From: a virus
Direction: 5' to 3' (one strand)
Virus record (IMG/VR): IMGVR_UViG_3300034418_006509
Location: 1-38,021 of that record
DNA: 38,021 nucleotides
The number at the start of each line of letters is the position of its first letter. Position 1 is the stretch's first letter. A program made the position numbers and the translations under genes. The notes under the pieces are model-generated. The model worked only from the letters and a program-made list of their open reading frames with translations, made no database searches and was not told where the DNA came from. Positions 29,401-35,936 of the stretch are shown here, in pieces.

Positions 29401-30994
29401 TTACCGATTGGGTGATGTTCTAGAACCCATTGAGGTTGGAAACACAGGACTTGGAGCTGGAATGAGGTTGTCTGTTTCTGACATCTACGGCGAGAATGAG
29501 CTTTATCTCACAGATGTTCAGGGTCGTTTTGACACCATTAATGAACTTCAATACACCAACAGCCTAGGTGTTACAACCACACTTAACGCTTCTTCTGGTG
29601 GAGCTGTAATTCCTCAGGATCCAATTCGTGTGGATTATGATGGTCTCCATATGGATGTGTTCTTCCGCAATCACGGAATGCACAACTTGGGTAATGTGGT
29701 CACTTTGAGTGGTTTGATGGGAGAGGTAAAACCAACCACACTCACTGCCGATTATGCAAACACATCAACTGATGTAATTCAAATCGCCAGTGACGCTAAC
29801 TTTACTAACTTTGAAGGTGTTGGTGTGGGTGCATCCAATCCTGGTTATGTGAAAATTGGTAAAGAAATTATCTCTTACACTGGAACCACTGGAACTACTC
29901 TCACTGGCATCACCAGAGGTGTCGATAACACCAATGTTGAGTCCCATTCAGAGAACAATAAGGTTTATAAGTATGAGATGAATGGTGTTTCGTTGAGAAG
30001 AATCAACAGAACCCATAACTTGAATGATGTTTTGGAATCTGATCCCGTAACACTTGATTCCTATAAGGTGTTTATTGAGATGGATCAGAATGGAACTGAT
30101 AGAACTGGATCAGGTGCGTTCCCTGCGCTTCATTGGACTAAGACAAAGAGTGGTGGTGGAAGCAAAGGAAGATCCACCTACAATGTTCAGTATGAAATGT
30201 GCATTCCCAATGTTAACATTATGCAACCCAATGGAACTAACATCAAGAGCACATTGAGAACAACATCCGCAACTAGTGTTTCTGGTAGTGAGCCTTCATT
30301 CCAAGATAAGGGATTCACTCCCGTAACCATCAAACAGGAGAACTTCTTTGAGTCTCCCAGAATGGTTGCATCCAAGATCAATGAGGATACATACTTGGAT
30401 GATCTTCCTGGCAAAAAGTCTATGACATTGAATATGGTTTTGAACACATCAGATTCAAGAATCACTCCATGTATCGACTTGAACAGAGTGTCCATGATCC
30501 TTGTGACAAACAGGGTCAATCAACCTGTTACCAATTACGCTGATGACTTCAGGGTTACCAACACAGTTGAAGATCCCAACAGGTTCTATTATGTAACAAA
30601 GAACATCATTCTTGAGAATCCCTCCACACAGCTTCAGGTTCTGTTGGATGGTTACATCAATAATGATGCCGACATTAGGTTGTTCTACGCTATCAATCAG
30701 GATACACCACTAGACGAAACGGTGTTTATTCCTTTCCCTGGATATGCAAATCAAAACTCGTCTCTACCTGGAATCCCTCTCTCCCCCAGTGCGAATGATG
30801 GAACTCCTGACATTAAAGTTCCAAAGACTGATGTGTTTACTAATTTGCCATCAATGGGTAACTTCAGGGAATATCAATTCACGGCAGATCAACTACCACC
30901 ATTTGACTCATTTAGGATCAAGTTGATTTGTTCGAGTACCAATCAGGCGTTCATTCCTCAAATTAAGAACTTCAGAGTTACGGCATTCGCATAA
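23429..30994 (+). CDS. large virion protein with DUF4815-type N-terminus, 2521 aa
   Basis: The N-terminus (PYFDDFDSNSNYYRVLFKPA, then FPVQARELNNLQSILQGQ and FGNHIFKEGAKVIPG, residues 11-70) fits DUF4815, known from large structural proteins of marine T4-like phages. Around residue 350, YKISPGKAYVRGYECD is another family landmark. A predicted coiled coil (IAKLEKRIANLEYYTSLSQL) lies near 1124 and a Ser/Thr-rich linker near 1345. LAQSFFVDDPTGIYLSSVDIYF (about 1705) begins a jelly-roll-looking segment, and the GxGY repeats VGYTPSSSYY and LGYRLGDVLE follow at about 1945-1995. An 'IDxExM'-like module lies near 2140 and a conserved-looking C-terminus (SDSRITPCIDLNRVSMILV) near 2340. It occupies the place of T4 genes 9-12, so a baseplate or fibre role is inferred. 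Its stop overlaps the next ATG (TAATG). Confidence 0.8.
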   Translation: MPQETNLNVAPYFDDFDSNSNYYRVLFKPAFPVQARELNNLQSILQGQIEDFGNHIFKEGAKVIPGQLTYNKNFYCVQVEPSFLGVPVTLYLDQLVGNYIRGQSSGVTAKVISYLTPDQSERGTTTLYLEYHQSSTTDLATQTFSDNEVLVTESNINYATTFIAEGEGFAKTLSQSSTATGSSFGLEDGVYYIRGFFVDVYKQLLILDQYTNTPSYRVGFRVTEEVISADVDPTLNDNAQGFNNYTAPGADRLKITATLIKIPLDQIEDTSFIELAEVQNGYLRKYADNTEYNYIGDELARRTFDESGHYYVKSFETSVKESLNNGYGNRGIYNPGQTTTTGSEPSEDLAIYKISPGKAYVRGYECDVRSPVFLDCPKPRTTALLESQGINFAFGPTFGVNRVFGSPTLGFDSTNTVSLRSERVGSDQKVAAGKEIGISRVYDFALESGSYDTTLPDINQWDLSLFDFQTYTDFEVNEAVTLTTPTYIQGKNSGASAFLRYDVSAGTAFTAYDVKGEFFIGEKLEFNGVDNNSRTATDISNYEISDVKSVFGIVGAASTFSADLIPSVRTTIGIGSFTAASGGVSTVTTPSGGFPGIVTTGNLIQYSDPISTTPSLARVTTVNTNSLVIEAVENVPGFRVGDLPTSDLSVTDLSVVESKTQTIPQSGNTANNFSLYSIFPKKNISNVDLDSCTLTIRKQFTVNISGGETTPINSDTNEVFLAFDEERYTLIRSDGSTEALTLDKFVFTNGNTTLQIIGLGSNDNGALLITTLEKGKITPKVKTYNVSQSLVIDKSSSAASGVGGTTLNDGLTYGDFPFGTRVQDNVISLNVPDVVRIYGVFESNGTDTPEPPSMTTASMDGPTSTTNDLIIGDELIGSISGARAIYIEKKSDTSIYFIYKNTSTFQRGEVLTFVDSGVSAIVSNIDVGDKNITQNYKFSNGQKKAFYDTSRIIRTTDAPIPQNILKIFYSSGSYESGDSGDITVANSYNDFNYTNEIPHVDGVRVTDLVDARPRVSNYTVSTGSRSPLEFFGRSFNGGQHSSKNIIASDETMVCDYDYYQGRIDSIFLTKDGRMTVKYGNPSDSPTIPEPIPNALKISDVILPPYVFDVGNVRVNFISHKRYQMTDIAKLEKRIANLEYYTSLSQLESNAANQFVPDANGLNRYKSGIFVDNFTSLDTQDPGLGIRNSIDRTNKALRPSHYTTNIQLQIGNTTIAGIGTTTSVNSDSRYADILGSNVARSEQVITLDYTEVNWLTQEFATRVESVTPFLVTFYEGSLAMEPDSDVWIDVNRLEVNEVVMEGSFNSIAELVGAEVTTDEDGNRTGVTPIIWGSWETTGVNVDVDTSTSTSSSTSTSSRQGTQGEADALGLDRWDPAEGVPPTFTVEQESTTTNTHLTTSVSVGLEQRREGTQITVNERIDTESLGDAIVSREVIRFMRSRNIELTSQGLKPFTRVYAFFDNVDVNKFVMPKLVEIQMTSGTFQITETVNGVMPTSEEQEGVDDNTSPNITFRVANPNHKFGPFNAPTDVFDNSPYNREVIIESNYSETSPIINIDTFSLASEENPEFSGWIAPGMILRGESSGAEATVTDVRLVTDAVGTFIGNYLVPPSSNPENPIFETGRSLMRLTASETDSKVNGTFSTAAEEIFYSQGDMDNVQETTLSLRNASVEVDDSFEESRVIEGSDSSTTTVSSSTETNTTGGYTDPLAQSFFVDDPTGIYLSSVDIYFFAVPEFSSTPCFIQIREVEFGVPNSKILAFSEVFIDPKTITTSDDSTIPTNIKFHAPVYLEGQREYAVIIGSSNTEYAVWISRLGEPDVTTIDQESGQVIVSSQTLLGSLFKSQNASTWTPSQYEDLKFTLYRADFANQGSIQFFNPNLPKDLEIIAKDNIKMESRTIKVGLGTTVQDSGLEDGNTVIQVNTGSTGNFVGFAGSATGDLTVTNAGVGYTPSSSYYTFTGVALTSITGSGLNATADITISSGVAVGATVRSGGLGYRLGDVLEPIEVGNTGLGAGMRLSVSDIYGENELYLTDVQGRFDTINELQYTNSLGVTTTLNASSGGAVIPQDPIRVDYDGLHMDVFFRNHGMHNLGNVVTLSGLMGEVKPTTLTADYANTSTDVIQIASDANFTNFEGVGVGASNPGYVKIGKEIISYTGTTGTTLTGITRGVDNTNVESHSENNKVYKYEMNGVSLRRINRTHNLNDVLESDPVTLDSYKVFIEMDQNGTDRTGSGAFPALHWTKTKSGGGSKGRSTYNVQYEMCIPNVNIMQPNGTNIKSTLRTTSATSVSGSEPSFQDKGFTPVTIKQENFFESPRMVASKINEDTYLDDLPGKKSMTLNMVLNTSDSRITPCIDLNRVSMILVTNRVNQPVTNYADDFRVTNTVEDPNRFYYVTKNIILENPSTQLQVLLDGYINNDADIRLFYAINQDTPLDETVFIPFPGYANQNSSLPGIPLSPSANDGTPDIKVPKTDVFTNLPSMGNFREYQFTADQLPPFDSFRIKLICSSTNQAFIPQIKNFRVTAFA

Positions 30995-31227
30995 TGAGAA
31001 AACCAAAATACTCCAAGGTAAAGAATCAAGCGAATCTTTACCGGGATAATGATACTAATGCGATTATCAATAACGATAAGCTTGGTTACCAGGCTTATCT
31101 GGCCAATCGTGAGAAGTTATCTTCAGATCGTGAGAGAATTGAGGATCTGGAAACAAATGTTGCCAAGATTAACGAGAACCTGGACACCATCAAGGATTTA
31201 CTAACGAAGCTGGCGGAAGATAAATAA
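30994..31227 (+). CDS. small coiled-coil protein, 77 aa
   Basis: The ATG overlaps the stop of the preceding gene. The N-terminal half is basic (MRKPKYSKVKNQANLYRDND). Residues about 40-77 form a heptad-like helix (RERIEDLETNVAKINENLDT and onward) ending in AEDK, a typical short coiled coil. A structural or chaperone role linked to the large protein upstream is plausible but unproven. Its final codons GAT AAA TAA form the late promoter of gp13. Confidence 0.75.
   Translation: MRKPKYSKVKNQANLYRDNDTNAIINNDKLGYQAYLANREKLSSDRERIEDLETNVAKINENLDTIKDLLTKLAEDK
31219..31226 (+). promoter_or_regulatory. late promoter (GATAAATA) for gp13
   Basis: GATAAATA is built into the last two codons and stop of the upstream gene and lies 19 bases before the gp13 ATG at 31246. 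Its core and spacing match the other late elements here. Confidence 0.72.
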
Positions 31228-31245
31228 CAATAAAGAGTAGTGTAA

Positions 31246-32115
31246 ATGGCTCAGCCCTCTACTAGACAAGAACTAATCGATTATGTTCTGAGAAAACTCG
31301 GTGCTCCTGTTCTTGAGATTAACGTTGCTCAGGAACAGATAGAGGACTTGGTTGATGATGCCATTCAGTTCTTTCAGGAAAGACATTTTGATGGTGTTAT
31401 TCAAACCTACTTAAAATATGTTGTCACACAGGAAGACATCGACAGAGGAAAGGCACGGCCACCTGGTCTTCCAACTGGACAAGGAAGTCAACAATCGGGA
31501 ATTACCACTGAATCGGTAACTACATCTATTGTTGGAACCGCAACTACATTTACTTACTATGAGAATAGTAACTATCTTGAGGTCCCTTCATCGATTATTG
31601 GTGTGAATAAGGTGTGGAAGTTTGATGGAATTACCACCGTCAACTCTGCCAATATGTTCAACATTAAGTATCAGATGTTCCTAAATGACATCTATTACTG
31701 GGGGAATATGGATCTCCTATCTTACTCCATGGCAATGAGTTATCTGGAGACGATGGATTTCCTTCTGGACACTCATAAACAGATTCGTTTCAATCAGAGA
31801 CAGGATCGTCTTTACCTGGATGTGGATTTTGGTCAGATGGGTGTTGGTGAAGTTCTCATTATTGATTGTTGGAGACACATGGATCCCAGCGATTATGCGA
31901 GAGTTTGGAATGACTCTTTCCTGAAACGTTATGTGACTGCTCTTGTGAAGAGACAATGGGGTCAGAATCTTATCAAGTTCCAAGGAATGAAACTCCCAGG
32001 TGGAATGGAGTTCAATGGAAGACAACTTTATGATGATGCTCAAACAGAATTAGATAAAATCAACGAGGAGATGATGTCCAAGTATGAGATTCCTCCACTA
32101 GATATTATCGGCTAG
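31246..32115 (+). CDS. 13: neck protein gp13 (head completion)
   Basis: The 289-residue product begins with STRQELIDYVLRKLGAPVLE and then INVAQEQIEDLVDDAIQFFQ, the hallmark N-terminus of gp13 in marine T4-like phages. The middle section YWGNMDLLSYSMAMSYLETM and the C-terminal KRYVTALVKRQWGQNLIKFQ also fit. T4 gp13 is about 309 residues. gp13 closes the filled head together with gp14 and connects it to the tail. It is transcribed from its own late promoter. In T4, gene 14 follows directly; here a homing endonuclease gene lies between the two. Confidence 0.9.
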   Translation: MAQPSTRQELIDYVLRKLGAPVLEINVAQEQIEDLVDDAIQFFQERHFDGVIQTYLKYVVTQEDIDRGKARPPGLPTGQGSQQSGITTESVTTSIVGTATTFTYYENSNYLEVPSSIIGVNKVWKFDGITTVNSANMFNIKYQMFLNDIYYWGNMDLLSYSMAMSYLETMDFLLDTHKQIRFNQRQDRLYLDVDFGQMGVGEVLIIDCWRHMDPSDYARVWNDSFLKRYVTALVKRQWGQNLIKFQGMKLPGGMEFNGRQLYDDAQTELDKINEEMMSKYEIPPLDIIG

Positions 32116-32117
32116 GG

Positions 32118-32127
32118 GTGTTATAAT
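32118..32127 (+). promoter_or_regulatory. extended -10 promoter-like GTGTTATAAT
   Basis: The ten bases GTGTTATAAT are identical to those at 494-503 upstream of the HNH endonuclease and contain TGTTATAAT, an extended -10 element. No -35 hexamer like TTGACA is visible 17-18 bases upstream. The element overlaps the first ATG (32126) of the GIY-YIG gene, so any transcript would start near 32134, at the second in-frame ATG (32135). Confidence 0.4.
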
Positions 32128-32683
32128 GAAAGTTATGGACAAGTATTATATCTACGCATATCTCCGTGAGGATGGGACTCCATACTACATTGGAAAGGGG
32201 TGCGGCAACAGAATTGATGCCAAAAATCATCCCGGCATCGGTCTTCCAAAACCAGAGAGACGCGCAAAACTTCACACAAATTTGACAAATGAGGAAGCGT
32301 GTGATAAAGAAAGAGAACTCATTGCCCATTATGGGAGAAAGGATTTAGGAACAGGAATCCTCTATAACCGCACAGAGGGAGGAGAAAACCCACCCACACT
32401 GAAGAAAAATAACCCCAACCATATTGCTGGATTGTTGCGAAGATACGCCAACGAAACACCAGAAGAGAAAGTAGAAAGAGCAAGAAAGATAAGTGAGGCA
32501 AAGAAAGGAAAGGGAAACGGACTACCAACTCGCCCAGTTATGATTATTGAGACGGGTGAGAAGTTTGATTCCATCAAAGCGTGTGCTGAACACATTGGTG
32601 GCAACACATCAACAATCATCAAGTGTATCAACCACAATGGACAACACCGCCATCGTGGATACTCTTTTAGGAGACTCGACTGA
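32126..32683 (+). CDS. GIY-YIG homing endonuclease (free-standing)
   Basis: The 185-residue product has the GIY-YIG core at its N-terminus. YYIYAYL (about residues 7-13) and YYIGKG (about 20-25) are followed by Arg29, a likely catalytic position. KERELIAHYGR (catalytic Glu, about 62) and ILYNRTEGGENPP complete the fold. A Lys/Arg-rich linker (about 110-135) leads to a C-terminal NUMOD1-like DNA-binding segment (VMIIETGEKFDSIKACAEHI, then HRHRGYSFRRLD). It sits between gp13 and gp14, 10 bases after one and overlapping the other by TGATG, typical of intergenic homing genes. The ATG at 32126 has AGGGG upstream; ATG 32135 (MDKYYIYAYL) is an alternative start. Confidence 0.9.
   Translation: MKVMDKYYIYAYLREDGTPYYIGKGCGNRIDAKNHPGIGLPKPERRAKLHTNLTNEEACDKERELIAHYGRKDLGTGILYNRTEGGENPPTLKKNNPNHIAGLLRRYANETPEEKVERARKISEAKKGKGNGLPTRPVMIIETGEKFDSIKACAEHIGGNTSTIIKCINHNGQHRHRGYSFRRLD
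32669..32673 (+). promoter_or_regulatory. ribosome-binding site for gp14
   Basis: AGGAG lies 9 bases before the gp14 ATG (32683), inside the last codons of the GIY-YIG gene. The inserted gene therefore carries the translation signal of the essential neck protein. Confidence 0.65.
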
Positions 32684-34092
32684 TGTTGAATCCATTCTTT
32701 CTCAACGGCAGCACAGGAGAACAAGGTCTTCTTCAGAGTCTCAACAATGAAGCTCTGATGATGTATGGTGTTGAATGCTATTATATGCCTCGTCAATACA
32801 TCACAGAGAAGACTGTCATTCGTGAGGTCATTGAGTCAGAGTTCAATAATGCTTATCCACTGGAAGCTTATGTGGATAACTATGAAGGTTATGGTGGTCA
32901 AGGAACCATTCTCTCTAAGTTTGGAATTGAGGACAGAGATGATCTGACATTGATTATCTCAAAGGAACGATTTGAGAACTACATTACACCACTAATTGCA
33001 AATCTTCCAAACAGCGAACTTTCTACCAGACCAAAAGAGGGCGACCTTATTTTCTTCCCATTGGGAGATCGTTTATTTGAAATCAAATTCGTTGAGCACG
33101 AAAACCCCTTCTATCAACTGAAGGACCGTTATGTTTATGAACTCAAGTGTGAACTCTTCCGTTATGGGGATGAGGTTATTGACACAGGTGTCAGTGAGGT
33201 AGATGAAACCATTCAGCAACTTGGTTACATTGCCACTCTGACAATGGTTGGAACTGCAACCACAGCGACCGCAACTGCTGGTTATTGTGCAAGTGGTTCA
33301 GTTCATTCTGTGACCATTACCAACATGGGAAGTGGTTACACCTCTCAGCCTCAAATTGGTTTCTCTTCTGCTCCAGATGGTGGTGTAACTGCAGTTGGTG
33401 TTGCATCCGTCACTGGTCTTTATGGTGAATGTTCTGTTGATGGTGTTGGTGGTAAGGTTGCTGCAATCAATCTCATCAATGCTGGTTGTGGTTACACAGT
33501 CGCCCCATGGGTTACCATTTATGAAGGTGGTGGAATGGGAGCAGGCGCAACAGCGGGCATTGTTACAACAGGGGCCGTTCAGTTCATAACAGTCACTGAT
33601 GGTGGTGCGGGTTACTCCACAGCACCCTCTGTAACCTTCACAGGTTCCTCTGACATTGATGCAATTGGCATTTCCACCATAAGCTCCGCTGGTATTGTTA
33701 CAGCGATTTATGTGGTGAATTCTGGTGCTGGTTACACTCAGGCACCCACAGTTACCATTGCCGCACCGAGAGCTTCTGGAGCAGGATTGGGAACTGGTTA
33801 TTATCTGTTTAATGAAATTGTTACTGGTCAAACATCTGGAACCACAGCTCGTGTGAAGGAGTGGAATAACGACACATCTAAGTTGGAAATCTCCATTATC
33901 GACGGGGACTTCCTGGCAGGAGAACAGGTTGTTGGTGCAGATTCTGGAGCAAAACACGTTATCTTTACGGTCGAAACGCTCAACGAACCTGGATCAGATT
34001 TGGTTGATGGTTTTGCAGATAATGATGTTATTCAAGATGAAGCAATCGAAATCTTAGACTTCTCTGAGTCCAATCCATTTGGAGATCCATAA
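32683..34092 (+). CDS. 14: neck protein gp14 with inserted repeat domain
   Basis: The N-terminus NPFFLNGSTGEQGLLQSLNN and MYGVECYYMPRQYITEKTVI, then EGDLIFFPLGDRLFEIKFVE and ENPFYQLKDRYVYELKCELF (residues 3-160), are diagnostic of gp14. The C-terminus ends in DEAIEILDFSESNPFGDP, typical of the family. T4 gp14 is 256 residues while this protein is 469. Most of the difference is residues about 200-380, with four GxGY repeats (GSGYTSQP, GCGYTVAP, GAGYSTAP, GAGYTQAP). gp14 helps gp13 seal the packaged head. The start overlaps the endonuclease stop. Next comes a late promoter overlapping its own stop. Confidence 0.9.
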   Translation: MLNPFFLNGSTGEQGLLQSLNNEALMMYGVECYYMPRQYITEKTVIREVIESEFNNAYPLEAYVDNYEGYGGQGTILSKFGIEDRDDLTLIISKERFENYITPLIANLPNSELSTRPKEGDLIFFPLGDRLFEIKFVEHENPFYQLKDRYVYELKCELFRYGDEVIDTGVSEVDETIQQLGYIATLTMVGTATTATATAGYCASGSVHSVTITNMGSGYTSQPQIGFSSAPDGGVTAVGVASVTGLYGECSVDGVGGKVAAINLINAGCGYTVAPWVTIYEGGGMGAGATAGIVTTGAVQFITVTDGGAGYSTAPSVTFTGSSDIDAIGISTISSAGIVTAIYVVNSGAGYTQAPTVTIAAPRASGAGLGTGYYLFNEIVTGQTSGTTARVKEWNNDTSKLEISIIDGDFLAGEQVVGADSGAKHVIFTVETLNEPGSDLVDGFADNDVIQDEAIEILDFSESNPFGDP

Positions 34093-34095
34093 ATA
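34088..34095 (+). promoter_or_regulatory. late promoter (CATAAATA) for gp15
   Basis: CATAAATA overlaps the gp14 stop (TAA at 34090-34092) and lies 23 bases before the gp15 ATG at 34119. It is a seven-of-eight match to the late consensus. Confidence 0.72.
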
Positions 34096-34118
34096 ATCCT
34101 GTCTAGACGACTGAAAAG

Positions 34119-35120
34119 ATGTTTGAATATTTTTATAACGAGATCATAAGATCCGTTATTATTGGATTTGGATCGCTGTTTAATGGCATTGAGATTCAAC
34201 ATAAGGACAATTCAGGCAATGTAGAGAGCATTGTCAAGGTTCCTCTTGCTTATGGACCGACACAGAAGTTTCTTGCTCGTTTAAGACAACAGGCCAATCT
34301 GAATCGAGCAACGGAAATCACGCTTCCGAGAATGTCTTTTGAGATGACTGGACTGACTTATGATCGTTCTCGTAAGTCAACACAGATGACGAAGATCATC
34401 AATCAGACTCCGGACGGTGAGCAGGTAATGAGAAATTACCAACCTGTTCCTTATAACATGACATTTGAGTTGTCAATTATGACAAAGTTGAATGATGACA
34501 TGTTACAGATTGTTGAACAAATTCTTCCTTACTTTCAACCACATTATAATTTAAACATCAACTTTTTGGGTAACCTCAAAGAACAAAGAGATATTCCAAT
34601 TCAGTTGGATAACATCACAATGACTGATGATTATGAGGGTAACTTCGATACCAGAAGAGCACTGGTGTATACCCTGAACTTCACAGCAAAGGCTTACCTT
34701 TACGGTCCCACCACAGACGTTTCTGGCGAGGTTATCAGAAAAGTCACTGTTGGTTATGTGGCTGGAACTCCTGGAGATGGAACGGCAGAAAGAGATCTTA
34801 CTTACTCTGTGACACCAAGAGCAGTTAAGGATTATGATGGCGACGCTACAACTTATGTGGAAGAAAATGTGTCTCTCACTGATTCCACAATCACAGTCGC
34901 AGATGCATCTGCTCTAACTGCTGAGACTTACATTTATGTGGACCAGGAGGAGATGTACATTGAATCCATTGATGGTAATGACATTAGAGTGAAGAGAGCA
35001 CAGGATAACACTAAAGCACAGAAACACGTTCTGGGTGCTGCTGTAAATGTTATCACCGCCGCAGATGACAGTGAGATTCTGTTTGGTGATGACTTTGGGT
35101 TCAATGGATCCACTTTCTGA
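34119..35120 (+). CDS. 15: tail terminator / sheath-stabilising protein gp15
   Basis: The 333-residue product starts MFEYFYNEIIRSVIIGFGSL and keeps VPLAYGPTQKFLARL, ITLPRMSFEM, YQPVPYNMTFELSIMTK and the very characteristic DDMLQIVEQILPYFQPHYN (about residues 127-145). T4 gp15 reads DDMFQIVEQILPYFQPHFN at the same place. gp15 forms the hexamer capping the tail tube and sheath and docks the tail to the neck. T4 gp15 is 272 residues; the excess here is C-terminal (about 255-320) and carries YIYVDQEEMYIESIDGNDIR, a module also found in the large fibre proteins of this window. gp16 follows 8 bases later. Confidence 0.95.
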   Translation: MFEYFYNEIIRSVIIGFGSLFNGIEIQHKDNSGNVESIVKVPLAYGPTQKFLARLRQQANLNRATEITLPRMSFEMTGLTYDRSRKSTQMTKIINQTPDGEQVMRNYQPVPYNMTFELSIMTKLNDDMLQIVEQILPYFQPHYNLNINFLGNLKEQRDIPIQLDNITMTDDYEGNFDTRRALVYTLNFTAKAYLYGPTTDVSGEVIRKVTVGYVAGTPGDGTAERDLTYSVTPRAVKDYDGDATTYVEENVSLTDSTITVADASALTAETYIYVDQEEMYIESIDGNDIRVKRAQDNTKAQKHVLGAAVNVITAADDSEILFGDDFGFNGSTF

Positions 35121-35128
35121 GGTATTTT

Positions 35129-35581
35129 ATGAAGGATAATTATGAAAATCTGGATGAAGTTTTTGATGTGGAGCCAATCGAAGTGACAAAATCTCCAATT
35201 ATCGGTGAGGACAAATCTGGTTACACTGAGAGAATTGAGGAGGAAATGAAAGAGATTACCTCCAACACCGAGGACATCAAAAAAGATTATGAATACACCA
35301 GAGGCAATCTTTATTCCATCATTGAAAAGGGACAGGAAGCATTAAATGGCATTCTGGAACTTGCCCAAGAGAGTGAAATGCCAAGAGCTTATGAGGTTGC
35401 TGGTCAGTTGATTAAGAATGTTGCTGATGCAACTGATAAGTTGATGCAACTACAACAAAAACTCAAACAGGTGGAAGAAGAAAAGGAAGCAAAAGGACCC
35501 ACCAATGTTACCAATGCAATGTTTGTTGGTTCCACCAGTGAGTTACAGAAGCTTCTGAAGGATATGGGTAAAGATAAATAA
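35129..35581 (+). CDS. 16: small terminase subunit gp16
   Basis: The 150-residue product matches gp16 in size (T4 164) and layout: an acidic N-terminus, a central long helical hairpin (EYTRGNLYSIIEKGQEALNG and YEVAGQLIKNVADATDKLMQ), and the C-terminal motif TNAMFVGSTSELQKLLKDMG (about residues 127-146), which parallels T4 gp16 NATVFMGSPTELMDEIG. The small terminase forms rings that recognise DNA and stimulate the gp17 ATPase/nuclease. GAGGT precedes the ATG. The large subunit gene 17, next in T4, is not found in the following 2.4 kb. The last codons GAT AAA TAA form a late promoter. Confidence 0.9.
   Translation: MKDNYENLDEVFDVEPIEVTKSPIIGEDKSGYTERIEEEMKEITSNTEDIKKDYEYTRGNLYSIIEKGQEALNGILELAQESEMPRAYEVAGQLIKNVADATDKLMQLQQKLKQVEEEKEAKGPTNVTNAMFVGSTSELQKLLKDMGKDK
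35573..35580 (+). promoter_or_regulatory. late promoter (GATAAATA)
   Basis: GATAAATA is encoded by the final Asp-Lys-stop of gp16 and lies 16 bases before the ATG at 35597. The same Asp-Lys-stop solution occurs before gp13. Confidence 0.7.
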
Positions 35582-35596
35582 CTAAAAAGGTTAGAT

Positions 35597-35932
35597 ATGG
35601 CCGCAACACCTTCCATCAATATTGTTATCCCACAAGGTGCAGACTTTAGTGAAGTTTTCACTTCCACTGAATCTGATGGCAGTTTGTCTAACCTTTCTGG
35701 GTATACTGGGGCGTCAAAGATTAAGAAGTATTCAACTTCCCCAACGTCTTATTCGTTCACTGTTGGAATTACAACTTCCACATCTGAAGTGTCAATTGCA
35801 ATGACGGCCGCGGCCACAGTTGCTCTGGATCCTGGTCGTTATTATTATGATGTCGTTTTAACTTCTCCCAGTGGAGGAGTTACGAGAATGGTGGAAGGTT
35901 CTGCTATGGTAACTGCTGGAATTACCACTTAA
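35597..35932 (+). CDS. small virion-type beta protein, 111 aa
   Basis: The product (MAATPSINIVIPQGADFSEV, then LSGYTGASKIKKYSTSPTSY, TLDPGR-like ALDPGRYYYDVVLTSPSGGV) reads as a compact beta sandwich. The pattern NIVIPQGADF ... LSGYTGASKIKK ... LDPGRYYYDV ... is one I associate with small phage structural proteins resembling receptor-binding upper-baseplate N-domains. A virion location is inferred from the late promoter directly upstream and the neighbours. AAGG precedes the ATG. It is followed after 4 bases by the next gene. Confidence 0.65.
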   Translation: MAATPSINIVIPQGADFSEVFTSTESDGSLSNLSGYTGASKIKKYSTSPTSYSFTVGITTSTSEVSIAMTAAATVALDPGRYYYDVVLTSPSGGVTRMVEGSAMVTAGITT

Positions 35933-35936
35933 ACTA

